Source: an uncultured Rhodospirillales bacterium (GTDB lineage Bacteria; Pseudomonadota; Alphaproteobacteria; Acetobacterales; Acetobacteraceae). Taken from it: a stretch of DNA of 64,000 nt. The stretch lies in assembly GCA_903924855.1 (NCBI GenBank), contig CAIYCW010000026.1:62001-126000 (forward strand), in the 5' to 3' direction. Shown piece after piece: positions 16,982-26,704 of the stretch; position 1 is the first letter of the stretch, and the number at the start of each line of letters is the position of its first letter. Below the pieces are notes generated by a model. The model saw only the letters and a program-made list of their open reading frames with translations, was not told the DNA's origin and did no database searches. Both the position numbers and the translations under genes were made by a program.

Positions 16982-19070
16982 AGCGTACCTCGAAGCCGTT
17001 GAACACGTAGCGCGCGAAGAAGCCGCCGCCATATTGCTGGTAATCGCCAGACTGCAGGAAGCTGCCCTTGGCGCCGACCGTGAGGCTGTCGGTCAGGCGC
17101 ACATTGATCTGCCCGCTCACCCCACCAGAGATCCCGGAGGAATGTGTCCCGGCGTAATAGGTGCTCAGCAGCGGATTGGTCAGCGCCTGCTTGGTGATCT
17201 GCGACTGCAAACCCGGATCGATAGGGAAATACGGCGACCGGCTGTCGGCGAATTGCTGATAGCCAACCGAGCCGTTCAGGTCATACGACACATCCTGGTC
17301 GATGCTGTTGTGATACGTGATCGGCACCATCGCCGTCAGGAAACGCTGCGGGCTGAAATACCCGCCCTGGCCATAGGTGAAGAAGCGCAGATTCTTGTCG
17401 AAATGCGAGTAGTGCAGATCAACGCCAAGACGCAGCTCTTCCTGGTCACCGGTGAACACCGGATAGGTGGCGCCGGCGCCCAAATCATAGGCCTCGTTGC
17501 TCTTGACATGCCGTCCGGTCAGCTGACCGGCATTGCCGCCGACATAGAGATTCCAAGGCCCAATCGACGATTCAACCGCAACCTTGCCCTCGCTGCGCAC
17601 CACGCCGCCCCAGGTCTTGCCGGAATACGGATCGGTGGCACCGGAATAGGACAGGAAGCTCTCAGTCACCGAACGGCGCTGGGCCGTCATCCGCAGGCGG
17701 ATATTGTCGGTGATGTTGGGGGCAAGCTCGATGCCGCCCAGCGTCTGGATCACCTTGAAGCCCAGCGGCGATGTGCCGAAATCGACGCTGCCATAGCCAA
17801 AGGTGTAGCGAAGATCGAGACCCACGCCATCCGCGCTCTGATCCTTCGGCTTCGGCCCAAAATAGGTCGGCGGTGTGTAGGTATACGGCGCCGTTTTGGA
17901 GACGAACGGCGCCTGGATGCCAACGGCCATCGTGCCGAAGCGCTGGAAATTGGAATCACTGCCGCCCAGGCGGCCCGCATAGAGCTGCGTTGGCGTCACG
18001 GACAGTTTCAGCTGACCGATGCCGGCCGGTGAGAATGTGGCCTCAACAGGTTCCATATAGGTGTTCAGCTTGCTGAGACCGGATTCACCGCTATGGCCAA
18101 GATAATCGGCGCCCACCTGCACAGAGGGGGCCACGGCTGCGCGCAACTCACGGATATTGCGATCGATCTCCTGTGTCACCGGATCATAGCCCGCCGTGCC
18201 GAAGCCGGGCGCGTTGCTGGCCTGGGCGGTGATCGAGGCCGGCGCGTTATACGGCGCTGCCACCTGGACCGCGCGTTCCGGGCTGTAGGGCTGGGCACCA
18301 GGCGGGGGCGTGGCGGGGGCCGGGGATGCCACCGGCAAAGCGGCAGCACCACCGGTCAGCAACGGCCCGTCATCACCCGGCAGGCCGGTGGACCCCGGCG
18401 CTGCGGCAGGCGCAGCCTGCACCTGCACAACGCGGCGGCCCGGTGCCTGATACTGATATTCGGCGGGGAGGGTGGCACGCGGCGTGAAGGCCTGTGCGAC
18501 CACCTGGGCACCCGGATACATCGGCGCGGAGCCAGGGGTGATCACCGGCTGGCGCGAGACCAGGGCCGGGCGCGGTGCCGGGGCGGAAACAGGCTGCAAT
18601 TGCTGGGCGTTCAGATCATCCGCGGATGGGGCAGGTGCCACTGGCCTTGGCAACGGGCGCGGCGCAGCCACACGCGGCTGCGGGACCACGGCGGCCGGCG
18701 GCGGCTGCAGATCCGCCACCGGAGCCGGAGCAGGCGCTGGCATTGGTGCCGCCTGCGGTTCGATCGGCGCCGGCGGAGCCGCTGGTGCCGGGGCGGGCGC
18801 TGCCGCAGCCCGTGTGAGCGGCGGCGGGATCACCAGCGGGTTGGGCGCATCCTGCCCCAGATCCGCACCCGCATAGACCGGAACAGCCTCACTCGGCGCC
18901 GCATGGGACCCCAGCGGTGCCAGTTTCACACCCTGAGCCTGGGCATGGGCTGGCAGCAGATCCACCAGGCCGATCAACCCGGCAAGGGCTGTCGCCGCAG
19001 CCAGCGACCCGCGCAGGCGGCGCGGCATCTTGCCGGTGAAAGCCACCGGGCCGTGGATCAGGATGGTCAT
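16980..19070 (-). CDS. bcsC: BcsC-type outer-membrane barrel protein lacking TPRs
   Basis: This is the outer-membrane exit for cellulose, but only the C-terminal half of a normal BcsC. After a signal peptide ending PAHAQA come about 230 residues rich in proline and alanine (for example PAPAPAAPPAPIEPQ, PRPLPRPVAPAPS). The BcsC C-terminal domain then runs from about residue 275 (YDPVTQEIDRNIRELR, APSVQVGADY, GESGLSKL, VTPTQLYAGRLG) to the terminal FFARYVFNGFEVR. No TPR is visible; a typical BcsC has over 700 residues of them. ATG 19070 has GGAG upstream. It lies 61 nt behind bcsAB in the same operon. The TPR half may be the protein at 40498-43149. Confidence 0.85.
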   Translation of the reverse strand: MTILIHGPVAFTGKMPRRLRGSLAAATALAGLIGLVDLLPAHAQAQGVKLAPLGSHAAPSEAVPVYAGADLGQDAPNPLVIPPPLTRAAAAPAPAPAAPPAPIEPQAAPMPAPAPAPVADLQPPPAAVVPQPRVAAPRPLPRPVAPAPSADDLNAQQLQPVSAPAPRPALVSRQPVITPGSAPMYPGAQVVAQAFTPRATLPAEYQYQAPGRRVVQVQAAPAAAPGSTGLPGDDGPLLTGGAAALPVASPAPATPPPGAQPYSPERAVQVAAPYNAPASITAQASNAPGFGTAGYDPVTQEIDRNIRELRAAVAPSVQVGADYLGHSGESGLSKLNTYMEPVEATFSPAGIGQLKLSVTPTQLYAGRLGGSDSNFQRFGTMAVGIQAPFVSKTAPYTYTPPTYFGPKPKDQSADGVGLDLRYTFGYGSVDFGTSPLGFKVIQTLGGIELAPNITDNIRLRMTAQRRSVTESFLSYSGATDPYSGKTWGGVVRSEGKVAVESSIGPWNLYVGGNAGQLTGRHVKSNEAYDLGAGATYPVFTGDQEELRLGVDLHYSHFDKNLRFFTYGQGGYFSPQRFLTAMVPITYHNSIDQDVSYDLNGSVGYQQFADSRSPYFPIDPGLQSQITKQALTNPLLSTYYAGTHSSGISGGVSGQINVRLTDSLTVGAKGSFLQSGDYQQYGGGFFARYVFNGFEVR

Positions 19071-19131
19071 GGGCTACTCCGGCAGCGTCTGCGTGGGTTG
19101 GTCGTAAAAGCGGCGCATCAGATCGATTGCG

Positions 19132-22100
19132 TCACTCGGCGGCAGAGTGGGGTGGCGGATCGATTGGCGCAAGCCGCACCGCTGTCCGCCGCTTCATCGC
19201 CCAGAACAGCGCCATGCCGGTCCCAAGCGACGCCACCAGCAGCATCAGCACGATGAGATAGGGCTGATCCCGCAGGAAGTAGCTCGGATACAGCCACAAC
19301 GGCAGGTCACCCACCGTGTAAGGCTCCGCCACCCGATAGGATGTCACCCGGTTGGCGGTCATGATCGCTAGATCGCCCTGAATGAAGGCGGATTGCTCAC
19401 TGTCACGAATGCCGGCCACCGCCGCATCAAGCGCCTGGGACGATCCACCCAGCACAGCCACCACCGAACGATGCGACGCATAGGGGCTTTCAAAGCCCAC
19501 CAGGGCGGAGAGCTGCTCGTTGGCCGCAGCCTGCAGGCTGGTGGCCGCGCGCTGACGTTCACCGTCGCTCTGCTCGACAAACAGCCGGCGGATCGATTCC
19601 AGCTGGTTGGGGATGGCGACCGAAATGCGCCCATCGCCAAAGGTCAACGGCCCGGCATTGAGCAGATCAGCAGCCCCGATCAGATGCGGCAACGTGCCGA
19701 TCACCAGCAGGTCGCGGTTGGCCACCGTGTTGATCTGGCCCGGACGAACCACCTCCATCCGCACCGGCGGATAGCCGCTGAGCGAGGCGATGCGGCCCAT
19801 CAGCGTCAGGTAATCCGAGATCTCCGAGATGCTCGGCCGTTCCGGCAGCACCACAGCCGATTCCGAGAAATCCGCCATACGGGTGAACGGGAAGCCGGAG
19901 TTTGCGAAGAACTGCAGGTTCGGCATCTGCGTGAAGCGATAGCCACGCGACAGATCGATGGTGCTGTCTGGATCGATCGACATCTTGATGTCGGTCGGGA
20001 TCGCCACGCAGTCACCCCGGTGCAGCGGCTGCGCATCGAAGTAGAACTGCATGTCATTGAAGCCATACACGTTGTACGACGGCACGTTGACCTTGGCTTC
20101 ACCCTGCTCCGCGCCAAGCCCCAGCGTGCGCGCAAGGAAGCCGGTGCCCTGCGCCAAGGCGAGCGGCGTGGTGTTCAGATAGGTGCCGTTGATGCCGATA
20201 TCGAGGCGCGACGGTGCCAGATCGACCACCGGCCCCGGGGGCGCGCGGAACTTCACGTTCAGGGCAAAGCCACGGTCACGCCAGGTGTAGAAATCGGGTG
20301 CGGTGCGGAACGGCACATGCAGCAGGCCGGTATAACCCAGCACCTGCAGATCGCTCGCATCCACCAGCGCACCCAGCTTCACCGGATGGCGTGTGTCGAT
20401 CCAGTTCGGCGCGTCATAGGGCGAGCGGTTGGGGATTTCAGGCGCGCGGACCAGCGCCACGTCCGACCCCAAAGCGCGGTTGCCGAGCACCAGCGTCGTG
20501 GCAGCCGTCACCGCCTCATCCGCGGTGCGACCGGCGACGAGCAGGATGGAGGCGAGCGGGTCGTTCGGGTTGGCAATCACCCCAAGCGTCGGCCCGTTGA
20601 TCGGCGGCAGGCCATCCGGCAGCTTGCCTTCGCCGGTGACGACGATCATCACCGCATTGCCTTCCGCCGGCAGCTCGTTCTGCACCGGGAAAATGGCGCC
20701 GCGGAACGAGGCCTGCTGGCCGAACCAGGCGGCCGTGATGCCGGACGCCTTCAGCGCCCCGTTGCTCGGCGCGCCGGAGACAACAAACGGCAGGCTCAGC
20801 TGGGTCTTCTCACGCTCGTCAAAGAACGGCAGCGGCAGACGCGACAGGTCGCGCTGCGGCGGCAGGCGCTCCAGCGTCAGCGTGAGGGTGGAGTTGTCGT
20901 AGATGGTCGACCACAGCAGGCCGGACAGCGGGTCGTTGCAATCCTGGGTGTAGCGGCCGGTGAAGCGGAAGTTGAGGCGGTTCAGATCCTGAAAGAACAC
21001 AGGGCTGACGGCCATCTCCGTGGTGAAGTTGGTCTGCCCCTTCACCACCGGGATGGTGCCGACATATTCCTCGTTCATCGTCACGGTCACATTGCTGAAC
21101 TCAGGCAGCAGACCTGGCGACATCGCACCGGTCAGGTTGAGCTGGGCGCCGGTGACGACCTCGTCCGCACGGATGCCGAACTCCACACCCTGCAGCGCGC
21201 TGGTGCCGCGCAGTGCCAGCGGCCCTTTGGCACCCAGCTGACGCAGATTGTAGACCACCCGGCGCACCGAGGGACGCGAGGCATCCGCATCGGCGGCAGC
21301 GGCCAGTGGCGCGGCGTCGGCCGCCGGCAGCTGGGAGGTCGGCTGCGCCACCGGGCGCACCACGACCGTGCCGGGCGGAACCGCCTGGGCCAGTGAGCCG
21401 GATGGCAGCAGCAGCGTCAGAAGGAGGACGATGGCGGTGTTGGCGACCGCGCGCCCGGCTTCCGCGGCGGCGAGGCGGTTGCCGCCGCCGTTGCCCTGGG
21501 TTGGCGGCGGGGCCGCCCGCCGATCACGGGGGCGAAACAGGCCACGGATCGACACGATCACCCTCCACAGGCTGGCGAGCGGACGATCGGCGGGGAAGGC
21601 GGACCAATCGGTCCAGGCATCGGCGCGGCTGAAGACGGCTTGGACCACGTTGGCTTCTTCCTCAATGGTTTTTGGCTGCCAACGCAGCTGCAGGGCCTGT
21701 TTGTCCCAGCGCAGCGTGCGCGCCGGAACCATGATGGGGGTCGAGCCGAGGCGGAACTCGACGCCGACCATAGCACCGTCCACCACACCCTCGGGGCGCG
21801 GCACGTTCAGGCTGCCACCACCCTGCGACAGGTCGCGGGTGACGGCCGAGATCAGGCGGCCATCCGGCAGATGCACAATCACCTGCTCGTTGGCGGTCAA
21901 GCGATGGCGCGAGCGGATCTGGCGGGTCTCACGGCCCACCGCCAGCGCCGCCAGCACGATGGACAGCGCAAGCGACGCCCAGATCGTGTTCAGCAGCAGC
22001 GCCTGGAACACCAGCGGCTCGTTGGTGATGAAGATCAGCCGGATGATACCGCTGAGCACGCCGGCGATGATCAGGAAGGCCATGATCAGGTTCGGATAGA

Positions 22101-23631
22101 CCGACCCGATGTCAAAGAAGCCGTTCTGCAGCAGGCCGCCCTTGGCGGTCACGTTGAACTTGCCATGGCGCGGCGACAGCATGGTGACGATATTCACCCG
22201 CACCAGGAACAGCGCAAGCACCGTTTCATACACCTCGGACCAGAAGGAATGGCGCCAGCAGCCCTGCAGCCGCGCATTGGTGGCCACCGAATGCAGCATG
22301 TGCGGCAGCGCATAGGCGGTGATCGCCAGTGGAGAGGCCGTGATGATGTTCTGGCCGAACAACAGGAAGGCAAGCGGCGAGGTGAGGAACACGACGCGCG
22401 GCAGGGCGAACAGGAAGTGGCCCATCGCCTGCGTGTAGCAGATGCGCTGCCCCAGGGTCAGGCCCTTGCCGAACAGCGGGCAGTCGATGCGGAAGATCTG
22501 CAACATGCCGCGCGCCCAGCGCATACGCTGACCGATATGCAGGCCCAGGCGCTCGGTGGCGAGGCCGGCCGCCAGCGGATAGCGCAGATAGCAGCTGTCC
22601 CAGCCGTTGCGGTGCAGCTTGAGCATGGTGTGCGCGTCTTCGGTCACCGTCTCGACGGCCACACCGCCGATGCTCTCAAGCGCGGTGCGGCGCAGCACCG
22701 CGCAGGAGCCGCAGAAGAAGGTGGCGTTCCAGAAATCGTTGCCGTCCTGGATCAGGCCGTAGAACATGTTGCCCTCGGCCGGCACGCGTGTGCCCGCCTC
22801 AAGGTTCCGCTGGAACGGATCCGGCGAATAGAAATGATGCGGCGTCTGCACCAGCGCAACATTGGCGTCCGCCACCATGAAGCCCATGGTCATCTGCAGG
22901 AAGGCGCGGGTCGGGATGTGATCGCAGTCAAAGATCGCGATATATTCGCCGGTGGTGACCGTCATCGCGTGATTGAGATTGCCGGCCTTGGCGTGCTTGT
23001 TGTTGTTGCGGATGATGTAGCCGACACCCACCAGATCAGCGAACTGGCGGAATTCCTCACGCCGCCCGTCATCCAGGATGTAGACCTTCATCTTCTCCGG
23101 CGGGTAGTCGATCGCCATAGCCCCCAGCACGGTGGCGCGCACGATCGACAGATCCTCATTGTAGGTCGGGATGTAGATATCCACCGTGGGCCAGCTGGAC
23201 GGGTCATCCGGCAGCGGGATCGGCTTGCGCTCAAGCGGCCACACGGTCTGGAAATAGCCCAGCGCCAGGGTCAGCACCGCGTATATCTCCGCCAGCACCA
23301 GACCCGACCCCAGCACGATCTCGATGGGCGATTGGAAGTCGATCGTCTCGGTCAGGCGCCAATACATGTAGCGCGCCGACACCGACAGCGAGAGCATCAC
23401 CAGAAACATCGTCACCTTGCGCGACGGGTAGCGGTTGGCGATGGTGAACACGATCGCGGTCGTGATGCCAAACATCGCCTGCTCCCGCGGCAGCAACGGC
23501 ACCGTGGCAGCGGCGGCGATCACCAGCACACCGATCACGCCGATCAGGATCTCGAGCACCCCGAAGCCTTTCGGCTTGCGGCGCTGCGGCGCACGGGCCG
23601 GGGTCAAACGCTCGAATGTGGTGCTGCTCAT
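19132..23631 (-). CDS. bcsAB: Fused cellulose synthase BcsA-BcsB
   Basis: This 1499-residue protein makes beta-1,4-glucan from UDP-glucose and moves it across the inner membrane. Residues 1-700 are BcsA: family-2 transferase motifs DDG (187-189), DCD (235-237), TED (330-332) and QRMRW (368-372), multiple membrane helices, and a PilZ domain with RxxxR (573-577) and DLSQGG (600-605) for cyclic-di-GMP. From about 785 it is BcsB (VVYNLRQLG, NVTVTMNEEYVGT), ending in a helix (YLIVLMLLVASLGTGMALF). The A-B fusion is typical of acetic acid bacteria. ATG 23631 gives the standard start; upstream in-frame codons lack similarity. Confidence 0.95.
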   Translation of the reverse strand: MSSTTFERLTPARAPQRRKPKGFGVLEILIGVIGVLVIAAAATVPLLPREQAMFGITTAIVFTIANRYPSRKVTMFLVMLSLSVSARYMYWRLTETIDFQSPIEIVLGSGLVLAEIYAVLTLALGYFQTVWPLERKPIPLPDDPSSWPTVDIYIPTYNEDLSIVRATVLGAMAIDYPPEKMKVYILDDGRREEFRQFADLVGVGYIIRNNNKHAKAGNLNHAMTVTTGEYIAIFDCDHIPTRAFLQMTMGFMVADANVALVQTPHHFYSPDPFQRNLEAGTRVPAEGNMFYGLIQDGNDFWNATFFCGSCAVLRRTALESIGGVAVETVTEDAHTMLKLHRNGWDSCYLRYPLAAGLATERLGLHIGQRMRWARGMLQIFRIDCPLFGKGLTLGQRICYTQAMGHFLFALPRVVFLTSPLAFLLFGQNIITASPLAITAYALPHMLHSVATNARLQGCWRHSFWSEVYETVLALFLVRVNIVTMLSPRHGKFNVTAKGGLLQNGFFDIGSVYPNLIMAFLIIAGVLSGIIRLIFITNEPLVFQALLLNTIWASLALSIVLAALAVGRETRQIRSRHRLTANEQVIVHLPDGRLISAVTRDLSQGGGSLNVPRPEGVVDGAMVGVEFRLGSTPIMVPARTLRWDKQALQLRWQPKTIEEEANVVQAVFSRADAWTDWSAFPADRPLASLWRVIVSIRGLFRPRDRRAAPPPTQGNGGGNRLAAAEAGRAVANTAIVLLLTLLLPSGSLAQAVPPGTVVVRPVAQPTSQLPAADAAPLAAAADADASRPSVRRVVYNLRQLGAKGPLALRGTSALQGVEFGIRADEVVTGAQLNLTGAMSPGLLPEFSNVTVTMNEEYVGTIPVVKGQTNFTTEMAVSPVFFQDLNRLNFRFTGRYTQDCNDPLSGLLWSTIYDNSTLTLTLERLPPQRDLSRLPLPFFDEREKTQLSLPFVVSGAPSNGALKASGITAAWFGQQASFRGAIFPVQNELPAEGNAVMIVVTGEGKLPDGLPPINGPTLGVIANPNDPLASILLVAGRTADEAVTAATTLVLGNRALGSDVALVRAPEIPNRSPYDAPNWIDTRHPVKLGALVDASDLQVLGYTGLLHVPFRTAPDFYTWRDRGFALNVKFRAPPGPVVDLAPSRLDIGINGTYLNTTPLALAQGTGFLARTLGLGAEQGEAKVNVPSYNVYGFNDMQFYFDAQPLHRGDCVAIPTDIKMSIDPDSTIDLSRGYRFTQMPNLQFFANSGFPFTRMADFSESAVVLPERPSISEISDYLTLMGRIASLSGYPPVRMEVVRPGQINTVANRDLLVIGTLPHLIGAADLLNAGPLTFGDGRISVAIPNQLESIRRLFVEQSDGERQRAATSLQAAANEQLSALVGFESPYASHRSVVAVLGGSSQALDAAVAGIRDSEQSAFIQGDLAIMTANRVTSYRVAEPYTVGDLPLWLYPSYFLRDQPYLIVLMLLVASLGTGMALFWAMKRRTAVRLAPIDPPPHSAAE

Positions 23632-24628
23632 CGGGCTACTCTCTGGGCAACGGTTACTGGACGGCCATACATACAATGACGGACATAACGGCGAATTCGT
23701 CGGGCAGAACGACCTGGCCGTGACAGACACGCAAGAAAATCAACACGATTTCGTGAAGTGATTTTCCAGCGGGCTGTAAAACCCCGCATCGTATTGCCGC
23801 CGATTTCACCAGCGCCATCATCAACATTGTGCGACGACAGCAAGCCGATCCCGCTCATTCGCAGCGCTTCGCCCGCTGCATCCTCCCCAGCGACGCGATC
23901 CCTACGACGCAAAAGCGGGGTCACGCAACCGGAAAATCGCAACGGTCTTGGTTTAGCAAATGAAATGGTCTTCGGCTTGTTCATGTAGCATCCATGCAGG
24001 AAACACCACCAACCGGTCCAATCAAAACCCGAGGAGCGGAATTTAACCAAGCGTAAAATATCGACAATGACAGTTGAAACCGGAAAGACAGATACTCAAC
24101 CACATCAAAACACACATAGTCCGGAACGAACTGGCACGCATCGGGCGCGGGCACGCAGGCAACGCCCGACACCGCACGCGGCGCGCTTTTGCTGCCGTGC
24201 AGCGATCTGTCCGTCATCCGTCGCCCCCGCACTCAAGAGAACATCCTAACGTCCTGTATAAGGACATTTGATGCAGTTGCGAAGTGTGAAGTTCTGTGAT
24301 CGTGGCCGCAGACGTATTCATCGCCCCCGGCGAAACTGCGGAAATCGGGCTTACTGTCAGGCGATCACAGCTATGTCAGAGATTGTCGGATGTTGTCTGT
24401 TAACTTGTTACGCGCAAGCAAGACCGCAAACAGCAATATCACGACCTGCCATTTGAGCGTATCTTGAAACATCCATATATATGACGAAACAAGGAAAACC
24501 GGGCGTTTCAAGCCCGACCGGCCGCCGCAGGACCATAGCCAACGCCCTGCCCGGCACAAATCTTATACCGGACAGCCGAATGCGACCGGGCCCGAGATGC
24601 ACCGGCCGCGCCTCAATCGGGAATGATC
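23632..24628. other. 997-bp gene-free leader between bcsAB and the CcpAx-like gene
   Basis: No convincing coding frame was found on either strand. The stretch is clearly more AT-rich than its neighbours, so it probably holds the bcsAB promoter and a long 5' leader. TTAACCAAGCGTAAA at 24043-24057 resembles a CtrA site (TTAA-N7-TTAA) with one mismatch. A small hairpin GTCCTGTATAAGGAC lies near 24250-24264. A degraded gene cannot be excluded. Confidence 0.6.
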
Positions 24629-25225
24629 TCAGAGCCTGCGGAACAGATCGCGCGTGTCATCCGCCCGTGGCGACTGCGACTCGGCCGGGCGGGCGGCAGA
24701 CTCACCATCCTGCGGCACCGCCCGGCCCGCCAGCATGTTGAACATCGCAGCCAGCGAACGCTGCTCGGCGCCGATCGCCGAGGTCGAGGACAACGGGTCC
24801 CGGCGATCGCGCCAGAGCTCGGGCAGGCCAAGCGGCGCCGCCCGGGGCAGATCACGCGGCGAACTTGCCGCCGCCGGACGCGGCTCGGCCTCCGACACGG
24901 TCTGCGGCGGGTTCATGAACCTCGATGGCAGCGGTGCCTGCGGTGCAACCTGCGCCTCAACCCAGTCAGCCTCCGTCGAAGGGGCCGTTACGGCATGTGA
25001 AACCAGCGGCGCCTCGGGCACCATCGTCGCTTCCGGCTCTGCTAGCGGCGCCGGCGGATGATATTCCGCCTCGCCCTGATCGTTGTAGGTGAACAGCTGC
25101 GACAGGCTCGGCTCGCGCGGCGTGATCTTCAGGCCGCCGAAGCTGTAATAGTTCAGGCTGATCCCACCGATCGCTGCAACGGCACGGTCAACATCAGTTG
25201 TCGGCTCGCTCACAGGGCTCTCCAT
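24629..25225 (-). CDS. CcpAx/BcsH-like cellulose-complementing protein (probable)
   Basis: In Komagataeibacter the gene between the GH8 endoglucanase and bcsAB is ccpAx (bcsH), needed to arrange cellulose synthase complexes. This 198-residue product occupies that place, 45 nt after the GH8 gene. It shares only general features: low complexity, proline/alanine-rich middle, and short hydrophobic motifs at both ends (SLSQLFTYND near 40 and RSLAAMFNMLAGR near 160). The second recalls the AEVFMTLGGR motif of CcpAx. It has no signal peptide and no membrane segment, so it should be cytoplasmic. It is shorter than CcpAx. The call rests on position and these weak motifs. Confidence 0.55.
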   Translation of the reverse strand: MESPVSEPTTDVDRAVAAIGGISLNYYSFGGLKITPREPSLSQLFTYNDQGEAEYHPPAPLAEPEATMVPEAPLVSHAVTAPSTEADWVEAQVAPQAPLPSRFMNPPQTVSEAEPRPAAASSPRDLPRAAPLGLPELWRDRRDPLSSTSAIGAEQRSLAAMFNMLAGRAVPQDGESAARPAESQSPRADDTRDLFRRL

Positions 25226-25270
25226 TCCACAACAGGGTGCCGGCGCGCCGATCTGAAGACCCTTCGAAGC

Positions 25271-26506
25271 TCAAGCCTCGACGCTCTCCTGCAGCGCACA
25301 ATGCGACAACAGGGTTAATGCCGCAGAGTAGTAGTCAATGGAAGCAGAAAGCGCCGGCAGCGCTGCCGGTGTGCCCGGTTTGGCCTCGCGCGCCGATAAC
25401 ACTGACGCGATTTGCCCAATGGCAAGCATTCCCGCCGGCGCCGGATAGCCCGCCAGACGGTTGGACGTCAGATCGACCCAGGCCGGTGGCTGCGGCTGAT
25501 AACGCTGCCAATAGGCCAGAAAATCCTGCGCAGGGGCGGCAGGCCCGGCCTTGGACCACGCAAGCCAGAGCGGAATGCGGATCGCGTCATAGGAAAACCG
25601 TGCGGGCCGGCTGGGATCAGGGCTCAGCGCCCCGGTGCGTTGGTCAACGCGCAGCCAATCCGGCGGCAGCCGGAACGCTCCGAACCGGCCCTCCGCGAGG
25701 ATGTCCTGCCCGGAGGACAGCAGCGCCGACCATTGCGGGGAGGCCTGCAGTGCCGCCAGCTCCTCGATCACCGGTATCACGTGATAGGATGGGTTGATGG
25801 TCACACTGTCCGCCCGCTCGAACCCCACCGCACCCGGCAGCAACACGGTGCGCCCGCCTGGCTTTCGCACCAGCACATCCAGAATGTCGCGCGCGATCTC
25901 ACCCGCGGCGCGGGCATAGCCCGGCTCCTGCCACCGCCAGGCAGCCCGCCACAACCCAGCCGCGATGAACAGGTCCCCATCGGTCGCGTTGTTGTGGTCC
26001 GCCACCGGCACCGCGGATTGCGGCACATAGCGCCAGGCATGCAGCGCGTCCGCACGCACCTGCAGGTTCCGCCTTGTCCAGTCGTGCAGCGTGTCGAAGA
26101 ACGCCCTGTCGTCGAACGCCACCGCAAGCATCATGCCCCAGCCCTGCCCCTCGCTGTGCGACACATTGCCATTGCCGGTGTCACACACCCGCCCATCCGG
26201 CGCGGTGAAGCGGCGCTTGAACGCCTCCCAATCGGCAAGCACCGCAGGCGCGTGTCGCGGCGGAGATTGCAGCCGGCGCGGCACGGCGCCCGCACGCGCA
26301 AACCAGCCAGGGCGGGCGGCCGCCTGCAGCGTGTCCAGCAAGCCAGGCCCACCCAAGGCCGCTCCGCCATAGCCCATGCTGCGGCCAAGCCCCCGAAGAA
26401 CGCCATGCGGGACGCTCGAGACGGCCAGCGCGCTTGCAGCCGTCAGCGCCAGAATCGTCCTGCGTGAGGCGCCTGGCGCCACCGTTACGTCGAAATCGGA
26501 GGGCAT
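25271..26506 (-). CDS. cmcAx: GH8 endoglucanase of the cellulose locus (CMCax/BcsZ)
   Basis: This periplasmic beta-1,4-glucanase of 411 residues trims or proofreads nascent cellulose. The GH8 acid is Glu119 in HSEGQGWGMMLA and the base region is Asp176 in NNATDGDLFIAAGLWRA. The substrate-cleft element DSVTINPSYHVIPV is also present. The N-terminus carries SRRTILALTAASALAV, a Tat-type signal. ATG 26506 has GGAG nine bases upstream; a GTG at 26521 is possible. It is the first gene of the bcs operon, as in Komagataeibacter. The N-terminal 85 residues before the catalytic domain are longer than usual. Confidence 0.88.
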   Translation of the reverse strand: MPSDFDVTVAPGASRRTILALTAASALAVSSVPHGVLRGLGRSMGYGGAALGGPGLLDTLQAAARPGWFARAGAVPRRLQSPPRHAPAVLADWEAFKRRFTAPDGRVCDTGNGNVSHSEGQGWGMMLAVAFDDRAFFDTLHDWTRRNLQVRADALHAWRYVPQSAVPVADHNNATDGDLFIAAGLWRAAWRWQEPGYARAAGEIARDILDVLVRKPGGRTVLLPGAVGFERADSVTINPSYHVIPVIEELAALQASPQWSALLSSGQDILAEGRFGAFRLPPDWLRVDQRTGALSPDPSRPARFSYDAIRIPLWLAWSKAGPAAPAQDFLAYWQRYQPQPPAWVDLTSNRLAGYPAPAGMLAIGQIASVLSAREAKPGTPAALPALSASIDYYSAALTLLSHCALQESVEA

Positions 26507-26675
26507 AGAGACCCGCTCCACCGCAAACCCGGAGCAGGCCGGCGCTGCGCCGAACCCATTCAGGGATCACACCGCGCGCCGTTCTGGACTGCGGATACGG
26601 TCTCGTTCTGCGGGAAATTCGTAAAGAAACCACCAATCAGGTGAGATTCGTCTCATTTTACGAGACACCCAAAAC

Positions 26676-26702
26676 CCTGACGGAAGCGCCGGCGGGATCA
26701 GG
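26676..26702 (-). terminator. Possible tRNA-Gly terminator
   Basis: On the minus strand CCTGA ... TCAGG forms a stem around a GC-rich loop and is followed by GTTTT. It lies 3 nt after the encoded CCA of the tRNA. The stem is short, so this is tentative. Confidence 0.35.
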
Positions 26703-26704
26703 TC

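Noticed and set aside
19393-21396. 667-codon plus-strand open frame
   Set aside because: It is antisense to bcsAB, which has clear motifs over this stretch. The product is rich in His, Arg and Gln with no domain.
21640-23679. 679-codon plus-strand open frame
   Set aside because: It too is an antisense shadow of bcsAB; the composition is not protein-like.
23628-24050. 140-codon minus-strand frame in the bcsAB leader
   Set aside because: It is Arg-rich with no start signal or family resemblance, and it runs into the bcsAB start region; treated as non-coding leader.
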